A stretch of 63,971 nt of DNA from Bdellovibrionaceae bacterium UBA2316 (GTDB lineage: Bacteria > Bdellovibrionota > Bdellovibrionia > Bdellovibrionales > Bdellovibrionaceae), in contig DDVI01000094.1 in NCBI GenBank assembly GCA_002345205.1, positions 1 to 63,971 of the forward strand. Direction: 5' to 3'. The notes under the pieces were generated by a model. That model worked only from the letters and a program-made list of their open reading frames with translations, made no database searches and had not been told where the DNA came from. Position 1 is the first letter of the stretch. Every line of letters starts with the position of its first letter. A program made the position numbers and the translations under genes. This document shows, piece by piece, positions 26,697 through 35,915 of the stretch.

Positions 26697-27995
26697 ATGA
26701 GCTTATCTTACAACCAAGGTGAACAGTCGAAAATTGAAGGACACTTAAATGGTCCGTTATTTCAAAATGCTTTAAAAAATTTAGAGGAAGCCGCCCTACT
26801 TATTGATTGCGACAAAAACGTTTTAGAACGTTTGAAAAAGCCTCGCAAATGCGTGACGGTTGCAGTTCCCGTGCGAATGGATGACTACTCTGTGAAAGTT
26901 TTCACTGGTTACCGTGTTCAGTACAACGCTACGTTAGGGCCCTATAAAGGCGGTATCCGTTATCACCAAAATGTAGATCTTCCTGAAGTCGTGGGTCTAG
27001 CGGCATTGATGACTTTTAAAAACTCGGTATTAGGATTACCTCTTGGCGGTGCTAAAGGCGGCGTGTGTGTAGATCCAAATTTATTATCTCGTACAGAAAA
27101 ACAAAACTTAACTCGTCGTTATACGTCTGAAATTGGCTCTTTTATTGGACCAACTAAAGATATCCCAGCTCCTGACGTGGGCACGGATCCACAAACAATG
27201 GCCTGGATGATGGACACGTACTCCCAAGAGTACGGTGGTTTTTCTCAGGCTGCCGTAGTGACTGGAAAACCAGTAGAAATTGGTGGATCTTTAGGTCGCA
27301 ATCATGCGACTGGTTTAGGTGTTGTTTTCGTAACTGAAAAAGCATTCGAACACTGCCACATTCCTTTCGAAGGTTCAAAAATCGTAATTCAAGGTTTTGG
27401 TAACGTGGGTTCATTCGCAGCATTATTTGCTCACCAACGTGGCGCAAAAATCATCGCGGTAAGTGATGTTAACGGCGGTATCTTTAACGGTGACGGTTTC
27501 AATGTTCCTGATTTGATCGAGTACATGAAGACCCACAAAACAATAAAAGACTTCCCTAAATCGCAACCCATCTCTAACGAAGCCTTATTAGAACTTGAGT
27601 GCGATGCTTTATTGCCATGCGCACTGGAAGGCCAAATCGACCTTCACAACGCAGAAAAAATTAAAGCAAAAGTAGTCGTTGAAGGTGCGAACGGACCTAT
27701 TTCGAATCCTGCGACTAAAATTCTGCATAAACGCGGAATCTTTATCGCTCCAGACGTTGTAGCCAATGGTGGCGGTGTGATCGTGTCTTACTTTGAATGG
27801 GTACAAGATATCATGTCATTCTTCTGGGATGAGTCTGAAATCGATAACCGTTTAAAAACGATCATCACAAAAGCATTCGATAATGTAGTAAAATTCAAAA
27901 TTGAAAAAGGTTGCGACATGAGAAGCGCGGCTATGGCCGTGTCTATCAAGCGCCTTGAAAAAGCAATGTTACTTCGTGGTCTATATCCTCGCTAA
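26697..27995 (+). CDS. gdhA: glutamate dehydrogenase (Glu/Leu/Phe/Val dehydrogenase family)
   Basis: The 432-residue cytoplasmic enzyme interconverts glutamate and 2-oxoglutarate plus ammonium. Substrate-domain motifs are GPYKGGIRYH, MTFKNS and the catalytic lysine in GGAKGGV (Lys120). The dinucleotide-binding motif is QGFGNVGSFAA and VEGANGPI follows. Length and motifs fit the hexameric catabolic type, and NAD use is likely but not proven. TAAGGAG lies before the ATG. Its stop overlaps pyrD (TAATG). Confidence 0.93.
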   Translation: MSLSYNQGEQSKIEGHLNGPLFQNALKNLEEAALLIDCDKNVLERLKKPRKCVTVAVPVRMDDYSVKVFTGYRVQYNATLGPYKGGIRYHQNVDLPEVVGLAALMTFKNSVLGLPLGGAKGGVCVDPNLLSRTEKQNLTRRYTSEIGSFIGPTKDIPAPDVGTDPQTMAWMMDTYSQEYGGFSQAAVVTGKPVEIGGSLGRNHATGLGVVFVTEKAFEHCHIPFEGSKIVIQGFGNVGSFAALFAHQRGAKIIAVSDVNGGIFNGDGFNVPDLIEYMKTHKTIKDFPKSQPISNEALLELECDALLPCALEGQIDLHNAEKIKAKVVVEGANGPISNPATKILHKRGIFIAPDVVANGGGVIVSYFEWVQDIMSFFWDESEIDNRLKTIITKAFDNVVKFKIEKGCDMRSAAMAVSIKRLEKAMLLRGLYPR

Positions 27996-29014
27996 TGGAT
28001 AGAGCGTTCGAAAATGCTTTAGATTTATGGAAGCCATGGCTGTGGATGTCACCATCTGCAGGTCACGATTGGCTTCCATTTTTTTTGAAACTCACTGTTT
28101 TCCTTGCTGAGCAATCCAAACAACCTAATGATTGGCACTCACGCAAGTGGCGTCATTTGTATTTCCGTAACCCTGTCGGCATAGCTGGTGGCCTTGATAA
28201 AACAGGACAATCTATCGATGCATGGTGGAGTCTTGGTGCGGGCTTTGTTGAGGTAGGTACGGTAACGCCTCTGCCACAACAGCCAAATCCTGGTAAAATA
28301 ATAGATCGTTTTAAAGAAACGCAAGCACTTTGGAATAAAATGGGGTTTCCAAGTCCTGGCTATAAAGCCGTCTGTGTTGAAATTGAAAAAAATTTCGAAG
28401 AACGCTCAACGCCTATTTTTCTAAATATCGGCAAAAACCGCACTACGCCCAATGAACGCGCTCATGAAGATTATTTATTTTTAATGAAGCAGATGTATTC
28501 GGTATGTGATGTTTTTGTTGTTAATATCTCGAGCCCAAACACAGCTGGCCTTCGCCAATTGTTTACTAAAGACTACTTTGAGCCACTTATGGAAAAGCTA
28601 GGTAACGAGTCTCGCCGCGTGAACCGTCCCTTACTATTAAAGATCAGTCCGGACGAATCGAACGAGCAACTTGAAACTATTTTAACCACAAGCCACAACC
28701 AAGGTGTCGACGGCTATATTATCTCTAATACAACCATTCAACGTCCGACGGCGTCCCCCTATCCCGCAGACGGCGGAGTATCTGGAAAACCACTATCAAT
28801 TAGCTCCATGGAAACATTGAAGAATGTAATTTCTATGCTTGGTACGCATCGCAACAATAAATTAATCATAAATGCTGGCGGGATAAGCACTGGCGAGGAT
28901 GTTCGCGAACGTATGGCTCTTGGTGCCGACTTATGTCAGCTGTATAGTTCACTAATCTTTCGCGGTCCGTTTATTTTCAAGAAAATTGCACGCGAATACC
29001 AGAATTCTATTTAA
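27995..29014 (+). CDS. pyrD: dihydroorotate dehydrogenase (quinone), class 2
   Basis: This FMN enzyme oxidises dihydroorotate to orotate in pyrimidine synthesis and passes electrons to quinone. The 339-residue length, the N-terminal membrane-associating extension before RNPVGIAGGLDKTG, and the motifs GAGFVEVGTVTPLPQ, VVNISSPNTAGLRQL and NAGGIST fit class 2. The ATG overlaps the gdhA stop by one base, so the two are co-translated. Confidence 0.93.
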   Translation: MDRAFENALDLWKPWLWMSPSAGHDWLPFFLKLTVFLAEQSKQPNDWHSRKWRHLYFRNPVGIAGGLDKTGQSIDAWWSLGAGFVEVGTVTPLPQQPNPGKIIDRFKETQALWNKMGFPSPGYKAVCVEIEKNFEERSTPIFLNIGKNRTTPNERAHEDYLFLMKQMYSVCDVFVVNISSPNTAGLRQLFTKDYFEPLMEKLGNESRRVNRPLLLKISPDESNEQLETILTTSHNQGVDGYIISNTTIQRPTASPYPADGGVSGKPLSISSMETLKNVISMLGTHRNNKLIINAGGISTGEDVRERMALGADLCQLYSSLIFRGPFIFKKIAREYQNSI

Positions 29015-29046
29015 GCCTCTAGGCATTTCGGTTACACTGGATATTG

Positions 29047-29466
29047 ATGAAGCGGACTAAACTGAAAAAAATCAACTGGATACCTGTCGTTGCTGGGTTT
29101 TTAAAGAAAGATCAAAAAATCTTGGTGGGACAACGTCCAGAAAACCATTCTTTAGCGGGCTTATGGGAATTCCCTGGCGGCAAAATTGAGATTGGAGAAA
29201 CTCCAGAACAAGCCCTTCAACGTGAACTCAATGAAGAATTGGGAATCGAAGCACAAATCGGAACACTTCGCTTAGCCTGCACACATTCGTATGGCGATGT
29301 CGGTATCATTATATTATTTTATGAAGTTAATTATTGGAAAGGCGAACCAAAAGCTAAACATCATTTAATGCTTGAGTGGATTTATCCTCAAGAATTAAAA
29401 ACTCGCCCCATTCCGGAAGCCAATAAAAAGATCTTAAATGATCTTTTCAAAGCCTTAGGAATTTAA
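29047..29466 (+). CDS. mutT: Nudix hydrolase, MutT type
   Basis: The 139-residue protein has a complete Nudix box GX5EX7REUXEEXGU, beginning GGKIEIGETPEQALQ and ending RELNEELGI. Length and the preceding AGLWEFPGGK fit MutT-like enzymes that remove 8-oxo-dGTP. The ATG at 29047 is preferred over an in-frame TTG immediately before it. It lies 32 bases after pyrD and five bases before the next gene, so it is likely in the same transcript. Confidence 0.88.
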   Translation: MKRTKLKKINWIPVVAGFLKKDQKILVGQRPENHSLAGLWEFPGGKIEIGETPEQALQRELNEELGIEAQIGTLRLACTHSYGDVGIIILFYEVNYWKGEPKAKHHLMLEWIYPQELKTRPIPEANKKILNDLFKALGI

Positions 29467-29470
29467 TCCG

Positions 29471-30547
29471 ATGGCTAAAATACTTTTCATAACAAAAAAG
29501 TTAACAGCCAATAGCCTGAACCAAATAGAAATTATTCGAAGATCAGGACATGAATTTACGGTACTAACCTCGCAGTCGGAAAAAAATGTCGGGTTATCGC
29601 ATTCGGATACATTGTACTACTTTTCAAGATGGAACATTCTTGAACTGGCCAAATTTTTTCCATCCTTCATGATCATCAATCCTGATATCGTCCATGTTTT
29701 TGTCGATTCTCCTGCGTCCGTTAAAACGGCTGATTTTTTTGCGAGCTTAGCCCATCTATTTGGAAAACTATTTTCCGTTCAATTTTTTTTATCGGAAGAA
29801 AGCTTCTTAAAACTTAAACGCGCAAAAAAGTTGGTGTACGCCGCCGATATCGTAACTGGCCCGCACCGTACATTCTTGTACCACCTACGAGGATTGCATG
29901 CGCGCAGTCGTTATCAAATAAAAGGCGTAATACCGCCTATTTTGCGGTTGTCAGAAATGAATTCTGCAAACGACGTTTCAGAAGGAACACAGAAAGAATT
30001 TAAAAATTACGAGATGCTTGTTCCTTTGAAGCGCCACTATTTTAACGAAGATGTCGTGATAGCCCTGGCAAAAAAGTTTTCTATTTTATTTATGGTGGAT
30101 CTAGAATCATGGTCTGCGGGTGAAATTAAAAGACTGAATTATACCCTTACCCGCGAGCATGCCAAACCATGGCGATTTTTACCTCTAGGATCGAATCAGA
30201 ATGATTTAAAGCATATTCCAAAAGGGAACTTTACTTTGTGGTTAGCGGGACTCGATTTCGAACTAGAAGAATGCATTCAGTTTTTCGAATTTAGCTTAAA
30301 TAGAAAGTTAAATATCGTGATGGATCATAGCCAAGTTCGCTTGTATCCAGATTTGTGGGAAAACAATTCCATGGCATCCGTGGTTCAAAAAAATGCCGTC
30401 CTGAATTTTATCCAAAACTTCTCGCTTTCAGAAACCGGTAACATCGAAAATGATATAGATACGGTTTCGCTAGTTGATATCAGTGTGAATGAATTTAACC
30501 GCCTTATTTCTAAGGCCACGAGTACGCAAAATGAAAAAACTGTCTAG
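29471..30547 (+). CDS. glycosyltransferase-like protein, GT-B fold suspected
   Basis: The 358-residue protein has an N-terminal start MAKILFITKKLT and an alternating strand-helix pattern (DIVHVFVDSPASVKTADFFA) like the N-terminal half of GT4 enzymes. I see no clear donor-site motif such as EGFG in the C-terminal half, so catalysis is doubtful. It overlaps the clear glycosyltransferase downstream by 17 bases, suggesting a pair acting on the same surface glycan. It could be a degenerate partner subunit (inference). Confidence 0.6.
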   Translation: MAKILFITKKLTANSLNQIEIIRRSGHEFTVLTSQSEKNVGLSHSDTLYYFSRWNILELAKFFPSFMIINPDIVHVFVDSPASVKTADFFASLAHLFGKLFSVQFFLSEESFLKLKRAKKLVYAADIVTGPHRTFLYHLRGLHARSRYQIKGVIPPILRLSEMNSANDVSEGTQKEFKNYEMLVPLKRHYFNEDVVIALAKKFSILFMVDLESWSAGEIKRLNYTLTREHAKPWRFLPLGSNQNDLKHIPKGNFTLWLAGLDFELEECIQFFEFSLNRKLNIVMDHSQVRLYPDLWENNSMASVVQKNAVLNFIQNFSLSETGNIENDIDTVSLVDISVNEFNRLISKATSTQNEKTV

Positions 30548-31769
30548 AGATATTCATATTTGCTTAATTAGCCGTCGCTTTCAAATCATGAGTCGCGCCA
30601 CCGACATGGGCTACATCTGGTCGATTGCTACGGGATTAGTGGAACGTGGTTTTAGGGTGACTGTGATTTCTTATTCGAGCCCGATGAATAAGTACGAGAT
30701 CGAACGTGAAGGCGTAAAGGCTTATTTTCTGAATGATCTTGGTTCACCGTTCATCCGCACGTCGTTTGAAGAATCGGTCTATCAAAAATTTATTGAACTC
30801 CATAAAGCAAAGCCTTTTGATATCGTACATAGCCTAGATGCTTCAGGACTTAAAATTGCCAAAAATAGAAAGACACTGAAAATTAAGTTCGCTTTCGATG
30901 TCGAGGCGACTCAAATTTCCCAAATTTTTTCGATTATCGGCATGAGCCAAGAGACGGTCGGAGGAATTCTGACGACCTTTGCGGCCTTATTGTATAAATT
31001 TGTATCTACCTATTTAAAAAAAGATCGCGAGATACTAAAGAATGCCGATGCCGTATTTGTAAATCATCCTCAACAACGAGTTATGCTAGAGCGATACTAT
31101 CTATACCCTGACTATCATATTTATTCTCTTCCGTACGGGGTGGAAATCAGCGATCTTGAACTCAGGGAAAAACCTCTCGAATTGAAAAAAAAATTAGGTC
31201 TGCCAGAGGTTTCCCAAATCGCCCTAACTTTGTCGGACATGACCGAAATGGACGAAATCATCAATATTCTAATCTCGTTTGAAAAGGTCGCTTTAAAAAA
31301 ACCTAATGCTCATTTGATCATCGTCGGCAAAGGCCCGCTCATGAATCAAATTGAACTCGAGATTCTAAATCGCGTACTAGGAAGTCGAGTCATCCTAACC
31401 GGCGCACTAAAATCGCAAGAGCTGTTCGATTACATTTCCCTGTGTGATATCTTTGTGACATTAAGTTCACGTACGACTGGACTTGAACCCGCCCAAATAG
31501 AGGCCATGTCACAAAAGAAGCTAATTATTGGATCCGAAGTGAGTCCTTTGTCGAATATCATCGAAGATGGAATGGATGGATTCCTGATTCGACCAGCCGA
31601 TACCGAGTCGCTAGCAAATCTTATAATAGAGATTTTTTCAGGTACGCTTCCGATTGATGAAATGGGTGAAAAAGCAAGACAAAAAGTCTTAGAGATGTTC
31701 GATCGAACGAAAATGATCAATGGAATCTCTAACGCCTACTCTAAAATCTTGGGCGTCCGTCCAAATTAA
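30531..31769 (+). CDS. family 4 glycosyltransferase
   Basis: A GT-B enzyme. The N-terminal domain begins HICLISRRFQ and contains FDIVHSLDASG. The C-terminal domain has IIVGKGPLMNQIE, VILTGALKSQELFDYI and the donor-site region LEPAQIEAMSQKKLIIGSE. A start at 30531 gives the usual GT4 N-terminus; an upstream in-frame start at 30489 lies well inside the previous gene. It likely adds a sugar to a cell-surface polymer. The acceptor is unknown. Confidence 0.85.
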   Translation: MKKLSRDIHICLISRRFQIMSRATDMGYIWSIATGLVERGFRVTVISYSSPMNKYEIEREGVKAYFLNDLGSPFIRTSFEESVYQKFIELHKAKPFDIVHSLDASGLKIAKNRKTLKIKFAFDVEATQISQIFSIIGMSQETVGGILTTFAALLYKFVSTYLKKDREILKNADAVFVNHPQQRVMLERYYLYPDYHIYSLPYGVEISDLELREKPLELKKKLGLPEVSQIALTLSDMTEMDEIINILISFEKVALKKPNAHLIIVGKGPLMNQIELEILNRVLGSRVILTGALKSQELFDYISLCDIFVTLSSRTTGLEPAQIEAMSQKKLIIGSEVSPLSNIIEDGMDGFLIRPADTESLANLIIEIFSGTLPIDEMGEKARQKVLEMFDRTKMINGISNAYSKILGVRPN

Positions 31770-31798
31770 TGCGTAATGCACTTAGTCCATTTAGAAAA

Positions 31799-31829
31799 CC
31801 CTTCCCCAAGGGAAAAAAGTTTATATAAT
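31799..31829 (+). promoter_or_regulatory. short hairpin and candidate -10 box before the HU/IHF gene
   Basis: CCCTT and AAGGG flank CCCC (31799-31812), a short hairpin after the glycosyltransferase gene. A consensus TATAAT lies at 31824-31829, about 33 bases before the HU/IHF ATG. No good -35 box is seen at the expected spacing, so the promoter call is tentative. Confidence 0.4.
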
Positions 31830-31861
31830 CGAATAGTTAGCGCCATTCCAAAGGATATAAA

Positions 31862-32155
31862 ATGCCACTGACTAAATCAGATCTGATTAACAAGATTTCG
31901 GAAAAAGCGGGTATCACTCGCGTAAAAGCAGAAACCGTAGTGAACACTATTTTTGATACTATGATTGAGTCTCTCCTTCGAGACGATCGCATTGAAATCC
32001 GTGGCTTTGGTTCTTTTGTAAACAGAAAATACTCTGCGTACAAAGCTAGAAACCCACGTACTCGTCAGATCATCGAAGTCGATGAAAAGAAAATTCCATT
32101 CTTCAAAGTGGGCAAAGAACTTAAAGAAGATATTAACGAACCTAAAAAGGGTTAA
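31862..32155 (+). CDS. HU/IHF-family DNA-binding protein
   Basis: The 97-residue basic protein has the family core: MTKSDLI-like start, RVKAETVVNTIF helix, RIEIRGFGSF and the beta-arm ARNPRTRQ. The arm and the length are closer to the IHF beta-type subunit than to HU, but a single sequence does not settle this. It bends and packages DNA. AAGGA lies seven bases before the ATG. A bidirectional terminator follows. Confidence 0.9.
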   Translation: MPLTKSDLINKISEKAGITRVKAETVVNTIFDTMIESLLRDDRIEIRGFGSFVNRKYSAYKARNPRTRQIIEVDEKKIPFFKVGKELKEDINEPKKG

Positions 32156-32160
32156 CGAAT

Positions 32161-32190
32161 AAAAAAGGCTTTCCGAAGAAAGCCTTTTTT
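32161..32190. terminator. bidirectional intrinsic terminator, HU/IHF and adk
   Basis: A run of A, then GGCTTTC, a CGAA loop, GAAAGCC and a run of T. It has the form of an intrinsic terminator on both strands and sits between convergent genes. Confidence 0.88.
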
Positions 32191-32213
32191 ATTTGTATTG
32201 TAATTTTCAGGTA

Positions 32214-32873
32214 CTATTTAGAGTCTACGGCTTTGATTAAATCTTGCGTAATTTTTGAAATTTCACCTACACCAGAAATTCGGTGATATTTAGGTGCTTT
32301 TGAATCCCCTGTTTTCGACCATTTTTCATAGTACTCAACTAAAGGTTTCGTCTGTTGATGATACACATCTAAACGTTTTTTCACCGTCTCTTCTTTATCA
32401 TCCTCACGCTGAACCAATGGTTCATTTGTCATATCGTCAAAACCTGCTTTTTTGGGTGGGTTGTATTCAATATGATAGGTACGCCCCGAAGCCAAATGAA
32501 CGCGACGGCCACTCATACGATTAATGATTTCTGCATCGGGAACCGTGATTTCCACGACATGATCAATTTTAATTCCAGCAGTTTTAATAGCTTCTGCTTG
32601 AGGCAAGGTACGAGGAAATCCATCAAACAAGAAACCATTCGCACACTCCGGAGATTGAATTTTCTTTTGAACGATTTCAATTATGATCTCATCAGAAACT
32701 AGGGCGCCTGAATCCACAATCGCTTTAAGTTTTTTACCAAGATCGCTCTGAGCCTTAATTTCAGCACGTAAGATTTCACCTGTAGAAATCTGAGGAATAT
32801 TAAAACGATCCTTCAATACCTGAGCTTGCGTTCCTTTACCTGCTCCTGGAGGTCCCAACAAAATAATCTTCAC
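32214..32873 (-). CDS. adk: adenylate kinase
   Basis: The enzyme balances AMP, ADP and ATP. The P-loop is GPPGAGKGTQAQV, with the NMP-binding motif STGEILRAEI and FDGFPRTLPQAEA. The LID domain (GRRVHLASGRTYH to QREDDKEETV) lacks the zinc cysteines of some Gram-positive forms. Two tandem GTG codons can start it; 32873 gives the usual MKIILLG and AGGGG at six bases' spacing, while 32876 adds one residue. Confidence 0.95.
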   Translation of the reverse strand: MKIILLGPPGAGKGTQAQVLKDRFNIPQISTGEILRAEIKAQSDLGKKLKAIVDSGALVSDEIIIEIVQKKIQSPECANGFLFDGFPRTLPQAEAIKTAGIKIDHVVEITVPDAEIINRMSGRRVHLASGRTYHIEYNPPKKAGFDDMTNEPLVQREDDKEETVKKRLDVYHQQTKPLVEYYEKWSKTGDSKAPKYHRISGVGEISKITQDLIKAVDSK

Positions 32874-33106
32874 CACATACCCCTATTTTAATATAAAAAG
32901 TCCGACAAACGACCTAATTACTTTTTCGAAAGACTGTCAAGAATCTTCGATCAGCCGCAGCGGTTCGGGGTTCGATGCCGCCAACCGAGCTATCGCTCAA
33001 TTTGCAGTCCATCCTTTCTTTTTTTCATGACTCCCTAGTCCCATAAGCAAAATAGCGAATTTCGCAGGGAACGGAACTTGTAATAGTGGTCATCGGGTGG
33101 TGGTTC

Positions 33107-33778
33107 ATGGGGATTAGAAAGTATATTTTTTTCGTGTTCATTTATTTGACAAGTTGCTTTTCGCAAAGCCAAAGCAATCGTGGCACTTCAGCCTATACAT
33201 CGAACTATTATTGCGAAGAGTTCAGCGTATCTCCTCCAGCAAATCGAAACTGGAGACATGTTGTTTTAAACGAGCTAACGCCAGCTAAATATCCTCTATT
33301 TTTTGATCCTAAGGACAAAAGTGATATCGTAAAGTTTTGCCCTAACTTCCGTAATCTGGCGGACGAAGAAAAGAAAATCATATTACTTCGAATTATTGAT
33401 GCGATGGTGTTCTTTGAAAGTTCCTGCGATATCTCGGCTTCGGCAAAAGGTCCAAACGGAACGGCGTATGGATTGTTACAGCTCCATTTAGGACGTGAGC
33501 AAGATTACGAACGAAATTGCCGAAAAAATGATTCAAAAACGAGCCATCGATCTTTGGCGTGTGGTTTAAACATGATCCACAATCAGGTAGACGATAATAA
33601 CAAGGTGTTTTTTGAAGGCTCATATTGGGAAGTCCTTCGTCCCAAGGGACGCTCCCAAAAAGCAAAAACGATCGCAAGTCACATCTGGTATTATCCATTA
33701 TGCCAAGGTAAACAAGACAACAGCTTGCTGACAGCCAAGGAGAAATTCCCAAATGGTGTCACACAAGCTGCTAAATAG
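33107..33778 (+). CDS. lytic-transglycosylase-like lipoprotein
   Basis: Starting at 33107, the product has lipobox YLTSC (Cys17). The core FFESSCDISASAKGPNG followed by AYGLLQLHLG matches the SLT/lysozyme-like fold, where the Glu of the ESS motif is catalytic and G(L/I)xQ follows. It would cleave peptidoglycan glycan strands in the periplasm, which fits cell-wall remodelling or predation. An in-frame ATG at 33086 would add seven residues before the signal sequence and is less likely. The domain is shorter and more cysteine-containing than the usual form, so the exact subfamily is open. Confidence 0.75.
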   Translation: MGIRKYIFFVFIYLTSCFSQSQSNRGTSAYTSNYYCEEFSVSPPANRNWRHVVLNELTPAKYPLFFDPKDKSDIVKFCPNFRNLADEEKKIILLRIIDAMVFFESSCDISASAKGPNGTAYGLLQLHLGREQDYERNCRKNDSKTSHRSLACGLNMIHNQVDDNNKVFFEGSYWEVLRPKGRSQKAKTIASHIWYYPLCQGKQDNSLLTAKEKFPNGVTQAAK

Positions 33779-33806
33779 ACCGTTTTTCTAAATCCGAGCG
33801 ATACGA

Positions 33807-34430
33807 CTAGGTGTCGCCTTCGGTTCCAACAATGTCTTCTTTTGAATTAATCGAGTTTGTACAGTTTGGATTGTTCTTATCATAGAACTTATAGTCATTC
33901 ACACATGGGTCATATTCGTCACGGGCCCAATCTTCACCCTGCCATAGATCACGAATAAAATAACGTTTTGCTGGCATGAATTGTTCAAAGTGAGCGAAAC
34001 TCGGTGACAACATTTCAAGCGCTTCTTCTTTCGTTTTATTCATGTACATCATTTCATACATGGCAGAGGCCTCGCCTGTTCTATCTACGCCGGCACGGCA
34101 ATGGATCAACATCGGTTTTTCTGCGGTTTCAAACGTATCCATTAATTTAATAAGGTCATTTTTATGAGGCAACCGTTTTGCGCTCATACCTATATTTACT
34201 AGTTTAACATTGTACTTCTTAAGAACTTCCACTTCTTCGTCGTACCATCTATTTCCTTTGCCTTCACCGCGAAGATTGATCACGGTTTTAATTCCGTTTT
34301 CATTAATATACTTTTCTAAATCAGATGCTGAAGGCTGAGGTGCGCGATATAAACGACCTGGATCCACTTCGTAAAAACGACATGAAATTAAAAGCAGAGG
34401 CAAAGTCAAAAGAAGTAAAAGTTTTGTCAT
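33807..34430 (-). CDS. dual-specificity phosphatase-like lipoprotein
   Basis: The signature IHCRAGVDRTG gives the CX5R loop of cysteine phosphatases (Cys111, Arg117). The general-acid region may be in the NIGMSAKRLPHKND stretch. The N-terminus is a lipoprotein signal with lipobox LISC (Cys17), which places the enzyme outside the cytoplasmic membrane. That is unusual for a DSP/tyrosine phosphatase; substrates could be inositol phosphates, phospholipids or external phosphoproteins (inference). AAGGGA close to the ATG at 34430 supports this start over one at 34457. Confidence 0.82.
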   Translation of the reverse strand: MTKLLLLLTLPLLLISCRFYEVDPGRLYRAPQPSASDLEKYINENGIKTVINLRGEGKGNRWYDEEVEVLKKYNVKLVNIGMSAKRLPHKNDLIKLMDTFETAEKPMLIHCRAGVDRTGEASAMYEMMYMNKTKEEALEMLSPSFAHFEQFMPAKRYFIRDLWQGEDWARDEYDPCVNDYKFYDKNNPNCTNSINSKEDIVGTEGDT

Positions 34431-34527
34431 AAAGTCCCTTTTATTAAAAACGTACATGTTTTTGTTTTAGTTTTTTCCATTCTAGGAATAGGTTCCTAGC
34501 TAGAGCAATCACTTTTTTGTTAAGATT

Positions 34528-35820
34528 TTAGAACCATTTTAATTGGGAAATGTCAGGTTCATTGTATAGCGCCATAAATAAGCGTTCCAAGCCGACAGAA
34601 ATACCGGCTGTCGGCGGCAGTCCACGTTTCAAACTTTCCAGAAACCCTGTGTCGACCGGCAATGGTTCAAGTCCATTGGCTTTTTTTTTCAAATTATCTT
34701 CCAGCATTCGTTGTTCTTGAATACTTGGGTCATTTAATTCATTAAACGCATTTCCTAGCTCAAGGCCTTTCCAGTAAACTTCAAATCGCTGAGCCCAACC
34801 ATTTTCATCCAGTTTGGCCAAAGCCGCAGCATACGGTGGATATTGATTTAGAAACACGACTTTATCCGGGCTAATTTTGGTTTCAACAAGTTCTAAATTA
34901 ACTAGCGTGAATAAGTCGTCTAAATTCATGGCGTCTGAAAAATAAACTGACTGCTGCTTAAGCCATTCTTTGAGTTCATGCGCAGATGTGTCCGGTTTAA
35001 AGCTATATTTGTAGTACATTTCAAGAATACTTTCGAAAGAAACATGTTCAAATTTAGGTTTCGTGTTTTTCAATCCCAAATATTTTATTAAGAAGAAAAT
35101 TAATCTTTTTATATCATCAGCGATGTCATCTAAATCTGCAAATGGACGATACCATTCTATCATCCAAAACTCTGGCAGATGCTTAGGCGAATGTTCGTTA
35201 TTTCGGAAAACTTTAGTTATCTCATAGACCGGCGTCAGGGTTTGCGAGACAATTTTCTTTAAATGCAACTCAGGGCTCGTAATCAGATATTTTTCCGTTG
35301 TTGCCTTGCCTTGCCTATAGTCTGTCTTGAAAACATCAATAGTAGGTTCCGGGCCTGGATTGTTAACCAGCGTGGGCGTTGAAACCGATAAAAAACCATT
35401 CTTTTTAAAAAACAGATTTACTCCGTCTAAAAAGCGATTCCAATTGGCATATCTCAGCAACTGTTGAGATGTTTTTTCAACGGAAGACACCGAAAAAATA
35501 CTAGCCTCAGATGGTTTCCACGGGGTCAATAACAGACAGTGCTCGTTCCTTAGAACTCCAACAATGTCGCCGGGAACAAGAACGGATTCCAGTGACGACC
35601 AGTTTTTCATGGTTTTTTTAGGAACTCGCTTTATCATCGATGATTTCGTTGTTCCACCCATAAAGAGCTTTAAACTGGTTTTATCGATATCTAGGACTCG
35701 TCCGGCGAACTTTAAATTACGTACGCTCGGATAGGATATCCATTCCGTCTTTAAAAACGTTTCGCGAAGAGACTGTTTGTGCGTGCTCACCGAATTCTTG
35801 TACCCATATTTCAGCCACAA
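34528..35820 (-). CDS. EpmA/GenX-like class II lysyl-tRNA synthetase paralogue
   Basis: The C-terminal 300 residues form a class II synthetase core: motif 2 region YEITKVFRNNEHSPKHLPEFWMIEWYRP and motif 3 GISVGLERLFMALYN. EpmA attaches beta-lysine to translation factor EF-P; the PEF.MLEWYRP pattern is close to EpmA and LysRS. An N-terminal part of about 120 residues (RNLKFAGRVLDID, SVLVPGDIVGVLRN) looks like an OB-type domain, which E. coli EpmA lacks. No efp or epmB lies in the window. The start appears to be TTG at 35820; a GTG at residue 11 is an alternative. Confidence 0.75.
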   Translation of the reverse strand: MWLKYGYKNSVSTHKQSLRETFLKTEWISYPSVRNLKFAGRVLDIDKTSLKLFMGGTTKSSMIKRVPKKTMKNWSSLESVLVPGDIVGVLRNEHCLLLTPWKPSEASIFSVSSVEKTSQQLLRYANWNRFLDGVNLFFKKNGFLSVSTPTLVNNPGPEPTIDVFKTDYRQGKATTEKYLITSPELHLKKIVSQTLTPVYEITKVFRNNEHSPKHLPEFWMIEWYRPFADLDDIADDIKRLIFFLIKYLGLKNTKPKFEHVSFESILEMYYKYSFKPDTSAHELKEWLKQQSVYFSDAMNLDDLFTLVNLELVETKISPDKVVFLNQYPPYAAALAKLDENGWAQRFEVYWKGLELGNAFNELNDPSIQEQRMLEDNLKKKANGLEPLPVDTGFLESLKRGLPPTAGISVGLERLFMALYNEPDISQLKWF

Positions 35821-35915
35821 AGCAACGCTCAGGACTAGGTATAATTTGCTTTGCCTGCCGAATTAGATTAGCTTAGCAGGCATCAAATTCATCTTTAAAA
35901 AAATGGGGTAACTGT

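Noticed and set aside
32950..33000. Possible tRNA (GGTTCGATGCC-like T arm)
   Set aside because: Only two base pairs support the T stem, and no acceptor or anticodon stem can be drawn around it.
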